A stretch of DNA of 64,000 nucleotides from Ancylobacter crimeensis. Its GTDB lineage: Bacteria; Pseudomonadota; Alphaproteobacteria; Rhizobiales; Xanthobacteraceae. The stretch lies in the NCBI RefSeq assembly GCF_023016805.1, contig NZ_JALKCH010000001.1, positions 62,001 through 126,000 on the forward strand, given 5' to 3'. Made by a program: the position numbers and the translations under genes. The notes under the pieces were generated by a model that was given only the letters and a program-made list of their open reading frames with translations, searched no databases and had not been told where the DNA came from. The first letter of the stretch is position 1. Each line of letters opens with the position of its first letter. Shown piece by piece: positions 8,193-16,744 of the stretch.

Positions 8193-10495
8193 GGCAGGTT
8201 TCTCCTTGCAGCCTCGGTGCTTGAGCGATCAGCGGAGCGCGCGCCGGCTTCCATGCCGAACGGCACGAAATCGGCGAACAGGTCGGTGAGATTGGCGATG
8301 CGGGTGGAGCCGCCGAGGAAGCCGTAGGCACCCATCTCGGCTTCGTTCTCGCCGCCGAAGCGGATCTCCGTCGGCGAGTCGATGGTCAGCAATGCGAAGC
8401 CGGGACCGGTGGGGTCGGGGTCGAGAAAGGAGGGGCGCAGGGCAAGCCGCATCCGTTCGAGCGCGGCACTGCGCTCGGCCGGCGTGCTGGCGGCATAAGC
8501 GTCCTTCGCCGCGTCCCAGGCGAGGTCCGGCTGGCAGCGGAAGCGGCGCGGCAGCCGGTTGTCGGCGCCGCCGAGATAGGAATAGCGCACGCAGCCCGAC
8601 TGGGTGCGCGCGAGCGTCACATTCGCGCTGAACATGCAGTCCGAGGCGGTGGCCGACTTGGCTGCGATCGGGGCGAAGGCGGTGAGGCGGAAAAGGTCGA
8701 GATCGGCCTGCGGAGCGGCGATGCCGGCGCCAGGGGCGAGGATGCTCTCGCGCGCGGCGATGACGGTGAGTGCGCTGCCGGCCTCGATGGTCCCGAAGAT
8801 GCAGCGATCGAGGCCGAGCGAGACTTGCCCGGTGGTGCCCGGCAGGCGTAGTGCCGGCACCGTCACGCCGTCGAGAAGCGTGCAGTGACGGGCGGTGATG
8901 CTGCGTGCCGCGCCGTCCTCCACCTCCATGCCGCGCAGCAGCAGCAGGCCGTCGAGATGCAGGGCTCCAGGCGGGGTGTCGGGCACCGCGACGGTCTTCA
9001 CCCGCACGCGGCGATCCAGCAGCATACGGCGCATCTTCCGGACGATGAAACCCTGCGGCGCTTCGGGATCGGTCGGGTCGTCGGGCAGGCGCCATTCGGC
9101 GGCCACGATGGTGAGATCGCAACCGGCGGCCAATTCGATCGTGAGATTGCCGATGCCCTGGTCCGCCATGTTCGCGGTAATGACGATGATGCCCCGGCGC
9201 TGGGCATTCGCCGGGTCCTTCCACGCCGCCAGCGCATTGGCGAGGGATGAGTAGCGGTCGCCGGCGTCGGGCGCCCCGGGCTCCACCACGAGAATGCGCG
9301 GGCCGTTCTCCTTCGGCACGCGAAACGGCACCTGCGTGTCGCCGCGCACATTGCGGTCATAGGCTCCGCCGCCCAGCGCGCCGGGCTGGCCGTAGGCTGC
9401 GGCGAGACGGGCGCCGGTGATGGCGGGAAAACCGTTCGCGACATCGGTGTCGCGCACCACCAGCCGTCCGGTCGCCGGGTCGAGGCAGGCCTCGATCCCG
9501 CTCGGCAGGCCGCCGGAAACCGGCGCCGGCTGGGTGTAGGGCGGGTTGGTGAGCGCACCGATGCGCACCTGGCCGGGCGGGATGCGGCGATAATTGGCCT
9601 CGCCGTCATATTGCAGGAAAAGGGTGAAGGCTGCGTATTCCCCGCCGAACCAGACCGAGCCGGACGGCTCCAGCCGTCCCTCTGCAATCGCGTCGAGATC
9701 GCGCTTCAACGGCAGGCGGCGCAGGCGTTCAGGCACCTGATGGGCCTGAGGCGCGCCTTCCTCGGCGTTCTGCTGTGGCATGAAGAGCGGCGACGCCTGT
9801 CCGCCAGGCAGCAGGGCGAAATGTCCGGGATGCGGGGCCCAGGGCAGAAAGGGCAGGGTCGTGGCGAGATCGCCGGGGTCTGCCGCATCGGCATCGGGTG
9901 CCTCGAAAGGCACGGCCTCCAGCCGCCACAGATGAACGCCGACATTGGGGATGTTGTAACGCCCGCCGGCGCGGGCGATGGAGCGCATGTCGGGCGTGCG
10001 CGGGTTGCGGTCGAAGGGCGTGCCGTGGCGGGCGAGCCCGTCGACATCGTTCATGCGGGCCGTGGCGGGCCGGTCAAGCCTGGGCGCGCGCATGGTGGGC
10101 GTAGCGGCGAGGCGGGCGTAATATTCCACCGCCTTTGCCGAATAGAGAGTGACGTCGCGGGCGAGCATTTCGAGCGCCGCCGGTGTGCCCTTGGCGCGGC
10201 GATAGCGCAGCAGGTTGCCGAGAAAGGCCCGCAGGCTGGTGCCCGATCCCATCGGCACCGGTCGCAGGGTAGGAGCTCCGATCAGCGCGCCGATCTCGGC
10301 CAGCAGTTCCTCCGGTGCGGTTTCGACGAACAGGCCGGCGGCGAACGCGTCGAGATCGGCGGCGATGAGGTCGGCGCCGTCTTCCTCCAGCACGTCGAAC
10401 AGGGCACGGCAGGGATAGCCGAGCTCGGCATCGCGGCGCCGGAAATAGGCCGGCAGCAGGGCGTAGAGCGTGCGCGAGGGGGTCATGGCCGGCAT
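8189..10495 (-). CDS. eCIS tail/baseplate protein with P2 gpI-like N-terminus and beta-helix-like C-terminus
   Basis: About 768 aa. Residues about 1-130 (TLYALLPAYFRRRD, then RALFDVLEEDGADLIAADLD and IGALIGAP) resemble the P2 gpI-type tail proteins that attach peripheral parts to the baseplate. The segment GRYNIPNVGVHLWRLEAVPF (about 188-207) recurs in eCIS members of this family as I know them. The C-terminal third has regularly spaced short hydrophobic strands (GALHLDGLLLLRGMEVEDG, ARSITARHCTLLDGV, LSLGLDRCIFGTIEAG) that look like a parallel beta-helix, as in receptor-binding tail proteins. I chose ATG 10495; ATG 10486 (MTPSRTLYALLP) is equally possible, and a TTG at 10510 less so. It overlaps the DUF6519 gene by four bases. 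Confidence 0.82.
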   Translation of the reverse strand: MPAMTPSRTLYALLPAYFRRRDAELGYPCRALFDVLEEDGADLIAADLDAFAAGLFVETAPEELLAEIGALIGAPTLRPVPMGSGTSLRAFLGNLLRYRRAKGTPAALEMLARDVTLYSAKAVEYYARLAATPTMRAPRLDRPATARMNDVDGLARHGTPFDRNPRTPDMRSIARAGGRYNIPNVGVHLWRLEAVPFEAPDADAADPGDLATTLPFLPWAPHPGHFALLPGGQASPLFMPQQNAEEGAPQAHQVPERLRRLPLKRDLDAIAEGRLEPSGSVWFGGEYAAFTLFLQYDGEANYRRIPPGQVRIGALTNPPYTQPAPVSGGLPSGIEACLDPATGRLVVRDTDVANGFPAITGARLAAAYGQPGALGGGAYDRNVRGDTQVPFRVPKENGPRILVVEPGAPDAGDRYSSLANALAAWKDPANAQRRGIIVITANMADQGIGNLTIELAAGCDLTIVAAEWRLPDDPTDPEAPQGFIVRKMRRMLLDRRVRVKTVAVPDTPPGALHLDGLLLLRGMEVEDGAARSITARHCTLLDGVTVPALRLPGTTGQVSLGLDRCIFGTIEAGSALTVIAARESILAPGAGIAAPQADLDLFRLTAFAPIAAKSATASDCMFSANVTLARTQSGCVRYSYLGGADNRLPRRFRCQPDLAWDAAKDAYAASTPAERSAALERMRLALRPSFLDPDPTGPGFALLTIDSPTEIRFGGENEAEMGAYGFLGGSTRIANLTDLFADFVPFGMEAGARSADRSSTEAARRNLP

Positions 10496-10499
10496 CCCG

Positions 10500-13037
10500 T
10501 CATGGTGCAAATCCCGTGACCGTCACGTCGGCGGCGGCTAGGGTGAGATATTCCGCACCCGCTGCCGCAGTCCCCACGATGCGTGCCCCACGCGCACCGA
10601 GAATCTCCGTGTCGGCGGGCTCGGTATCGGACGAGAGATGATCCACCCGCGCCGCGACGACGCCCGGCACGGCCTGCACCACGGCCAGCAGTGTGCTCTT
10701 CGCCAGCGGATGTGCGAAGCTGCGGCGGTCGGGTGCGCAGGCCTCGGCGAGCGCGGCCTTCACCGCGGCCTCGACATCCGCGCGCGGAAAGGCGGGGCCG
10801 CTCTCGAGCGCCAGCGTCGCCCGCGCATGGACCTGCTGCGCCGCGAGCAGGCGGAACGGGCGACCGGGCGGGGAGGCCGCCGCCATGGCAGAGGCGAGAT
10901 TGGCGTAGAGCGTCGAGCCGGGCGCGATGGCGGCTCCCTTAGGTCCCGCGACGGTGACGTGCACCACCTCGCGCTGGCCGACCCAGAGCGGACTCGCCAG
11001 CGCCTTCGCCACCCCGCCATAGGCGCGGGCGAAGGCGGCATAGTCGGCCAGCGAGACGATGCGGCCGAGCGAAACGATGCGCACCGGCGCGTTGAGGCGG
11101 GCCTCCTCGATCGGTTCCGGGTCGACCCCGCCCTCGGCCGGCAGCGGATTGGTGACTCCGGAGAAGCCGAGCACCATGGTCATCGGCAAGGTCAGCCGGC
11201 CAGGCGCGAGGTTGCCCGCCGCTCCCCCGCCGACCCGATAGACCGCGGAGACATTGTTGTCTGCGGTGCGCAGCCGGCCGGCGAAGCGTACCACGCTGCG
11301 TCCGTCCGGCGTGGTTTCCAGCGCATAGGCGGGGCTGGTGTCGGGAAGATCGTAAAGCATGGGTTCGCGCGGGCGCAGAGCGTCATCCACCCGCACGTCG
11401 AGCGCCGGCGCATACCCCGCCACATTCGGCGCCTGCACGAAGGTCAGCCCGGTCTGCCGGAGCGCGAAACCCTGGTTGCGCTTGCGCGCGTCGCCGGAAC
11501 CGAGAATCTCGCCGATCGGCAGGCCGGAGCCGGCCGGGCGCATCGCCGCGGTGGGCGTGCGCGTTTCGCCATGGGTGGCGGCAACCGCATTGCCCAGCAC
11601 CACGAGGTCGCCGGGCGCATAGTGACGGGCGAGTGCCCGGGTGAAGGTGACGACCGGCGTGCCGCCCAGCTCGCCAGTGCTTTCGACGATGGCGGCCTCC
11701 GCCGTCACCATGCCGTCGGAGACGCCCTGCACCACCACCAGCCGCCCGGGCGGCAGATCGGTGGCGGCGGCGAGCTCGATGGAAAAGCCGTTTGCCACCG
11801 GCTGCTGTGTCTCATAGGGCACCGGGGCGAGATGCAGGGCCTCGGTCTCGATGAAGACCGCGGTGGAGCGCACCGCATTGTCGAAAGCACCCACCGGCCG
11901 GTCGAGGGTGAGGCGCGAGACCTTGGCGCTGACCCCGAAAGCCGAACGCGAGACCTCCGCGACGGCGATGATGCGGAACAGCGCCTCGGCGGCAGGCGAC
12001 TTGAGCACCACGTGACGGCCGACCATCGCCTCGGGATAGACGGCGTCCAGGTCGATGATGGAATCGTCATGCGCGCCTGGAATTTCCGGCTCGGGCAGCT
12101 CGATCTTGAAGCTGCGCAGGCTCGCCTTCAGAGCCGGCCATTCCTTGCGGGTGGGCGCGACGTCGTCGCTCTCCAGGATCGGCGTCCGCAGCACACGCTG
12201 GCGCACCAGCCGGTCCAGCATCACGAATGGCGAGGCGTTGTAGCCGAACAGAGAGCCGCGGCGGGAGAAGATCGCGATGCGGGTATCGGCGGCCGCGCCC
12301 AGCACATCGAGCGGAGCGTCGAGGTCGACAGTGATGTGGGCCTGCGGCGGCAGCGGCTGCGTGGTCATCGCCGCGATGCGCGCAAGCTCGAAGGTGGCGG
12401 CACCCGGCGCGTCGCCGATGGTATGGATGAAGCCGATGACATCGCCGATCCGGCCGGCGATGAGGGTTTCGCTTACCCGGATCGAGCCGGTGCCGGCAGC
12501 CGGAGCCAGCAGATGCCAGCGCTTCGCCGGGACCGCGTTCCATGACGGACGCGCTTCCAATTCGTCGGACGTTTCGAACAGCACCGGCGCCTCGTCCGGC
12601 CCCGGCACGGTCTGCACCTTGGAACCGGCATGGATCGGCACCTTCTGCGGCGCATCGGGAAAGTCGCTGAGCGTGAAGGTGAGGGTGGTCGAGGCGGAAA
12701 TGGCGGGACGGGCAGCATACCCGACCTGCGCCGCGAGCCCGCGCACGGACCCGACATCGGTGGCGATGCCGATATAGGCCTCCGTCTGGAAGCGCTCGCG
12801 GTAGAAGCTCAGCACATGCAGGCTCGCCGCCCAGGCGTCGATCAGCGCAATCGCCGGGTCGTCATCCGCGCGGGTTGTGAAGGAGACGAGTTCCGGGCGC
12901 GTGGCGATGGCATCCAGCATGCGCCGCTTGAGCGCCTGGTGGGTACGCGAGGGCGCCACCATGCCGCGGCGGCCGGGCGTTCCCTGACCCGCCGCGCAGG
13001 TGCCCCCGCAGCCGCACTCGCACGTCGCGCCGCTCAT
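10500..13037 (-). CDS. Putative baseplate assembly protein (eCIS baseplate J-like, first copy)
   Basis: 845 aa, matching the large 'putative baseplate assembly protein' family that contains a gpJ-like core. Recognisable parts are DDDPAIALIDAWAASLHVLSFYRERF near residues 58-83 and the C-terminal baseplate-J region, with FSGVTNPLPAEGGVDPEPIEEARLNAP followed by VSLADYAAFARAYGGVAKA. In contractile systems these proteins form the wedge around the spike. The N-terminus is unusual: MSGATCECGCGGTC has four Cys in nine residues and looks able to bind metal or form disulfides. The gene starts four bases before the stop of the next baseplate gene (ATGA) and sits beside a second J-like protein. Confidence 0.88.
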   Translation of the reverse strand: MSGATCECGCGGTCAAGQGTPGRRGMVAPSRTHQALKRRMLDAIATRPELVSFTTRADDDPAIALIDAWAASLHVLSFYRERFQTEAYIGIATDVGSVRGLAAQVGYAARPAISASTTLTFTLSDFPDAPQKVPIHAGSKVQTVPGPDEAPVLFETSDELEARPSWNAVPAKRWHLLAPAAGTGSIRVSETLIAGRIGDVIGFIHTIGDAPGAATFELARIAAMTTQPLPPQAHITVDLDAPLDVLGAAADTRIAIFSRRGSLFGYNASPFVMLDRLVRQRVLRTPILESDDVAPTRKEWPALKASLRSFKIELPEPEIPGAHDDSIIDLDAVYPEAMVGRHVVLKSPAAEALFRIIAVAEVSRSAFGVSAKVSRLTLDRPVGAFDNAVRSTAVFIETEALHLAPVPYETQQPVANGFSIELAAATDLPPGRLVVVQGVSDGMVTAEAAIVESTGELGGTPVVTFTRALARHYAPGDLVVLGNAVAATHGETRTPTAAMRPAGSGLPIGEILGSGDARKRNQGFALRQTGLTFVQAPNVAGYAPALDVRVDDALRPREPMLYDLPDTSPAYALETTPDGRSVVRFAGRLRTADNNVSAVYRVGGGAAGNLAPGRLTLPMTMVLGFSGVTNPLPAEGGVDPEPIEEARLNAPVRIVSLGRIVSLADYAAFARAYGGVAKALASPLWVGQREVVHVTVAGPKGAAIAPGSTLYANLASAMAAASPPGRPFRLLAAQQVHARATLALESGPAFPRADVEAAVKAALAEACAPDRRSFAHPLAKSTLLAVVQAVPGVVAARVDHLSSDTEPADTEILGARGARIVGTAAAGAEYLTLAAADVTVTGFAP

Positions 13038-15472
13038 GCTCCGCCCCTCAGTTCGAGGTCCATTATCCCGTTCTCCGGGACGTTGGGATCGCTATCGAGC
13101 CGGAGGATCTCGAAGTCGGCCGGCACGATGACGCCGCGCGCCAGTTCACCCTGATCGGCCCGCCCACGTCGGCGGAAGGTTTCGGCCGTGACCGAGGCGA
13201 CGCCTGGCACGGCCATCGCCGCCGCGATCAGACGGGAGAGGTGCAGAGGCGAGCCGAACGTGAAATTGTCCGGGTGGAAGAAGGCGAGCGTGCCGTCCGT
13301 CAGCACGCCGGAGCCGAGCCGCTGTTCCAGCCGCTGGCGTACCGTGGCCCGCAGCGCGCCCGGCGCAACGCAGACCGCGAGCTTCACCTCCAGCGGCACG
13401 GGGATCGCATCGCGCAGGAACAGGTCGACGCCGCACAGCCGGAAACGGTCCAGATAAGCGAGGATTCGGGCCCGGAGCCCCGGTGCCGTCTCAATCGAAC
13501 CGCCGCCCACACGATCCAGATAGATGAAGGCGGTGCGCCATGAGCCGGTCCAACGGATCTGCGCGCGGGCGGAAGCGACTTCGGGATGGCGCTCGGCGAC
13601 CTCGACATAGTCGAGCTCGGTGACGGCGCGTTCCTGGACCATGAAAGCGCGCGGCGCTTCGATGCGCGCGCGCTTGAGATCAAGCGGCGCGACCCCGCCG
13701 GCGGCGGTCAGCGGGTTGGTCACGGCGCGAATGCCCGGCACCCGCGTCACCATCTGCGCCAGCACGTCGGCGCCGACATTGCCGTCGAGCGGAGCGCCGA
13801 TGCGGGCGGTGACCTTCATCGACAGGCCGGGCTCCGCGGACTGGCCCATGATGTCGTCGCCGAAACGCAGGCGCAACGAGCCGTCATTCTCGGTCTCGGC
13901 GACGAAATGCCGGTCGAAGCGCTCGCTGGAGAACAGATCGCGCCGCGAAACCCAGGGCTTGAAGCCATCGGAGAGGGTGATCGCGGGCAGGGCGGCGGCC
14001 GGGTCATTGGCGAGCACGGCACTCACCGGAAGGGCAGTCGCAGCGGAGAGGTCGAGCGGGGAGGCGCGACTTACCGGGCCCACCAGCAGAAGAGGATTCC
14101 ACGCCCCGCTTTCCGGCGCTTCCGGTGGGTCGAGCTGGGGGGTAAGGGCGCGCGTCGCGGCGGGGCTGGCAAGGTCGCGCACCGGAAGCGTGAGACCGTG
14201 ATCGGCCAGCACGACATTGCCGCGTGCCTCGGCGCAGATGAAGGGCGCCGCCGCCGCATCGTCCGCCGCCGCATCCGCCGACAGGATGAGGTCGAAGGGC
14301 AGCGCATCGCTCGCTCCCCACTCCACATCGTAGACATCGACCCCTTCCACGGGATCGTTGCGAAGCTTCACCATGGTAAGGCGTACGGCGTGCCGGCGCA
14401 GGCGGCTCGCATCCGCCGGCAGGCCGGTGGTCGGGCTGGCGATCTCGCGGAGCACCAGAAAATCGCCGGCCGCCAGTTCCGCCGCAGATGCGCCGGCCGT
14501 GAACACGCGGCGCAGGCTCGCCGCGGTGGCGCCGTGGGGCAGCAGGCAGCGCTCGTCGGACCATGTGTGGAAGGCGAGCCGAGAGTTCCCCGCGTAGAGC
14601 GTCAGGGCCTGCATCGTCTCGAAGGTGATCGGCGCGAACGGTGCCCGTTCGGCGAAGGCGTCCGGATCGATGGTCGGGCCGCGATCATCGCCGCGTACGG
14701 TCACCGGCGTGCCGGCAGGAAGAATGGCGCCGTCCGGGCCGGCATAGTCGATCTCGATGAAGGTGCGGGCATTGGCGCCTTCATGCACCTCGTAATCGAG
14801 CAGGCGGGCGTGGCGAGCGACCGAGATGCGGCTGCGCGCCCGGAACAGGTCGGTCTCGTTGGCGAGCGCGTCCAGCCGGTAGCTGAAATGGTCGGCGACA
14901 TAGGCCAGCGGCTCGACCAGTGCGACGAGGTGATCGACCGGGGTGTCGTCGGCAAATCCGGGTACCAGTGCTGCGATGCGGTCGAGCATCAGCCGGCGGA
15001 AGCCCTGCCAGTCGCGGCTGCCATAGTCGAGGTCCGGCGCCGGAACGGCCGGATCTACCGGCTCGGCGCGCACCTCCTGGCAGTCGAAGGGGGAAGGGCA
15101 GTCGACCTTGAAGCTGAACGCGACATGCGCGCTCTCCGGGTCGAAGCCCGCAGGCGTCCCACCGCCCGGCGCGACGAGGCTAAGGTGGTAGGTCGAGAAG
15201 TCGGTCGGCTGGCCGGGCTGGAGCGTAATCTCGAGAACGCTCGGATCAGTGGCCGAGACGCCCGCGCCGATGACGTCCGGAGGGGGATAGCGCACGCCTC
15301 CGGTTATCGCGATGTTCGTGCCGTCGAGCGTGGCGAGCCCGTCGGGCTTGACGAAGACCAGCCGCAGCGAGACGCCGCCATTGACCACTTCCAGATAGTC
15401 GATGCCGTTGAGCGGCAGCGGCATGAGCTTTTCCCGGCGCCGGCCGGTGAGACACTGGTAGTGCTCGCTCAT
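13034..15472 (-). CDS. Putative baseplate assembly protein (eCIS baseplate J-like, second copy)
   Basis: 812 aa from the ATG at 15472 (MSEHYQCLTGRRREKLMPL), which has a GGGGGA ribosome-binding site. The longer reading to 15526 adds no conserved residues. The middle (RLMLDRIAALVPGFADD, then VDHLVALVEPLAYVADHFSYRLDALANE) and the late part (AVTNPLTAAGGVAPLDLKRARIEAPRAF, then VTELDYVEVAERHPEVASARA) are typical of wedge proteins with a gpJ core. Together with the neighbouring 845-aa paralogue it probably makes the two-component baseplate wedge, as Afp11/Afp12-like pairs do in the antifeeding prophage. The C-terminal FTFGSPLHLSRLIAAAMAVPGV is another shared motif. Confidence 0.88.
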   Translation of the reverse strand: MSEHYQCLTGRRREKLMPLPLNGIDYLEVVNGGVSLRLVFVKPDGLATLDGTNIAITGGVRYPPPDVIGAGVSATDPSVLEITLQPGQPTDFSTYHLSLVAPGGGTPAGFDPESAHVAFSFKVDCPSPFDCQEVRAEPVDPAVPAPDLDYGSRDWQGFRRLMLDRIAALVPGFADDTPVDHLVALVEPLAYVADHFSYRLDALANETDLFRARSRISVARHARLLDYEVHEGANARTFIEIDYAGPDGAILPAGTPVTVRGDDRGPTIDPDAFAERAPFAPITFETMQALTLYAGNSRLAFHTWSDERCLLPHGATAASLRRVFTAGASAAELAAGDFLVLREIASPTTGLPADASRLRRHAVRLTMVKLRNDPVEGVDVYDVEWGASDALPFDLILSADAAADDAAAAPFICAEARGNVVLADHGLTLPVRDLASPAATRALTPQLDPPEAPESGAWNPLLLVGPVSRASPLDLSAATALPVSAVLANDPAAALPAITLSDGFKPWVSRRDLFSSERFDRHFVAETENDGSLRLRFGDDIMGQSAEPGLSMKVTARIGAPLDGNVGADVLAQMVTRVPGIRAVTNPLTAAGGVAPLDLKRARIEAPRAFMVQERAVTELDYVEVAERHPEVASARAQIRWTGSWRTAFIYLDRVGGGSIETAPGLRARILAYLDRFRLCGVDLFLRDAIPVPLEVKLAVCVAPGALRATVRQRLEQRLGSGVLTDGTLAFFHPDNFTFGSPLHLSRLIAAAMAVPGVASVTAETFRRRGRADQGELARGVIVPADFEILRLDSDPNVPENGIMDLELRGGA

Positions 15473-15532
15473 CGCCGTCCCCCGTGCGCGCTCATGGTCG
15501 TTCCCCGCCTCCGCCCATGCCGCCATCTCCGC

Positions 15533-15895
15533 TCACGGCCGGTCCCGCCGAAACTGGATGCGCTGCGTCTCGCTTTCGCCGAACGGGGCATAGGCGATGG
15601 TCACCTCGAGCGTCGTGTCGGCGGCTTCCACCTCCACTTCGCGCACATCGACGATGCCAGCGAGGTGCTGGGTCAGCGCGCCGTGAACGGCAACCTGCAA
15701 GGCGGCGGCAAGGGTTTCGTTCAGGCCCTCGAACAGCAGCTCGGTGATCGGAGTGCCGAGGTCGGGGCGCATCACCCGCTCGCCGGGGATGGTGAAGAGC
15801 AGCATCTCGATCAGTTCGGTGACGCGCCGTTCGACAGTGGGCACGGCACTGCGGCCGGTGGGAGCGGGGTTGAAGGGAAAGCCGAGCGTGGTCAT
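15533..15895 (-). CDS. GPW/gp25-family baseplate protein
   Basis: 120 aa, the usual size of gp25-like proteins. The typical ERRVTELIEMLLFTIPGERVMRPDLGTP motif occupies about residues 20-47 and is followed by LLFEGLN. T4 gp25 and its relatives start sheath polymerisation from the baseplate wedge. The start is ATG 15895 (MTTLGFPFNP), which overlaps the stop of the PAAR-like gene as ATGA. The frame continues upstream only as Arg/Gly-rich sequence. Sixty bases separate it from the next gene of the operon, one of the few gaps in the locus. The C-terminus (IAYAPFGESETQRIQFRR) is complete. Confidence 0.93.
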   Translation of the reverse strand: MTTLGFPFNPAPTGRSAVPTVERRVTELIEMLLFTIPGERVMRPDLGTPITELLFEGLNETLAAALQVAVHGALTQHLAGIVDVREVEVEAADTTLEVTIAYAPFGESETQRIQFRRDRP

Positions 15896-16227
15896 TGGCC
15901 GATGACCCTCGTCTGGCAGGAGGCGATGACCGGCGGTCCGGCCGGGATCTGGTCCGCCGAGAGGCACAGATGAGGGCCCGGTGCGGTGAGGGCCGGCATC
16001 CCGTTTATGAGCACGCGAGCAGCGCTTGCCATCCATTGCGTGCGCACGCAGGGTTGCGGCTTGCCGCCGGGGGCGAAGGCGCAGCCGGCGAACATGCCCT
16101 GATCCGCCACCGTGGCGACGGGCATGCCCGACACCAGCACGCGGGCATTGGAGCTGATGATCATCATCTGCCCCATGGCGTGGGAGCAGGTGGCGACGGC
16201 GCCGACATGGAGCAGCGGACCCGGCAT
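15892..16227 (-). CDS. PAAR-like spike-tip protein
   Basis: 111 aa with two similar halves. One is LLHVGAVATCSHAMGQ followed by VLVSGMPVATVADQGMFAGCAF, the other VLINGMPALTAPGPHLCL followed by GPPVIASCQTRVIG. The 'V-x-x-GMP' strand repeats resemble PAAR/DUF4280 proteins that cap the spike of type VI and eCIS particles. Five Cys and several His are conserved-looking and could bind a metal at the tip, as known for PAAR proteins. A GAGG site precedes ATG 16227. It lies 7 bases after the gpV-like spike gene and overlaps the gp25 gene, as expected for the spike-tip/wedge module. Confidence 0.85.
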   Translation of the reverse strand: MPGPLLHVGAVATCSHAMGQMMIISSNARVLVSGMPVATVADQGMFAGCAFAPGGKPQPCVRTQWMASAARVLINGMPALTAPGPHLCLSADQIPAGPPVIASCQTRVIGQ

Positions 16228-16234
16228 GGCGGCC

Positions 16235-16744
16235 TCACGTGACGGTCAGCGCGCCGCCATTCACGATGACGGACGGACCGACCATCGAGATGGAGGCACC
16301 CTTGCCGTTGCTGATGATGATGCCGGCTTCCCCGATCGTGATCATCGCGCCCGTCAGGGTCTTGATGAGCACGTTGGCGGCCGGATTGTCGGAGAGCATC
16401 AGCGTGACCTGCCCGACCGTCTGCATCACGATGTTGGGGGTTGCGGGCGTGCCGGCCATGGCGAGCGGCGGCATCTGTCCCGGCGCCTCGTAGAAGCCGC
16501 CGGACCAGATAGGGTAATCGGGGTCGCCGGCCTCGAACTCGATCCACACGCTGGCGCGGATCGGCGGGATGGTGACGAGCCCGCTCTGCAGCGCCGCCAT
16601 CTGGAAGGCCGGCAGCGCCCAGGTCGAGGGGAAGGGGCCGAAGCGGTCGGCAAGCTGGACCTGGATCCGCCCGCGCGATTCCAGGTCCACATTATTGAGC
16701 ACCGTGGCGCGGTACTTGCCGAAATATTGCGGTCCAGCCTTCAT
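16235..16744 (-). CDS. Baseplate assembly protein V (gpV/gp5-like spike)
   Basis: 169 aa starting at ATG 16744 (MKAGPQYFGKYRATVLNNVDL). The N-terminal half (YRATVLNNVDLESRGRIQVQL, then WALPAFQMAALQSGLVTIPPI and ASVWIEFEAGDPDYPIWSGGF) is the OB-fold characteristic of gpV/VgrG-type spike proteins. The C-terminal half has short repeating strands (MITIGEAGIIISNGKGASI) as in the trimeric beta-helix needle. It would form the central spike below the gpD hub and carry the PAAR-like tip. The start overlaps the stop of the hub gene as ATGA. Confidence 0.92.
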   Translation of the reverse strand: MKAGPQYFGKYRATVLNNVDLESRGRIQVQLADRFGPFPSTWALPAFQMAALQSGLVTIPPIRASVWIEFEAGDPDYPIWSGGFYEAPGQMPPLAMAGTPATPNIVMQTVGQVTLMLSDNPAANVLIKTLTGAMITIGEAGIIISNGKGASISMVGPSVIVNGGALTVT

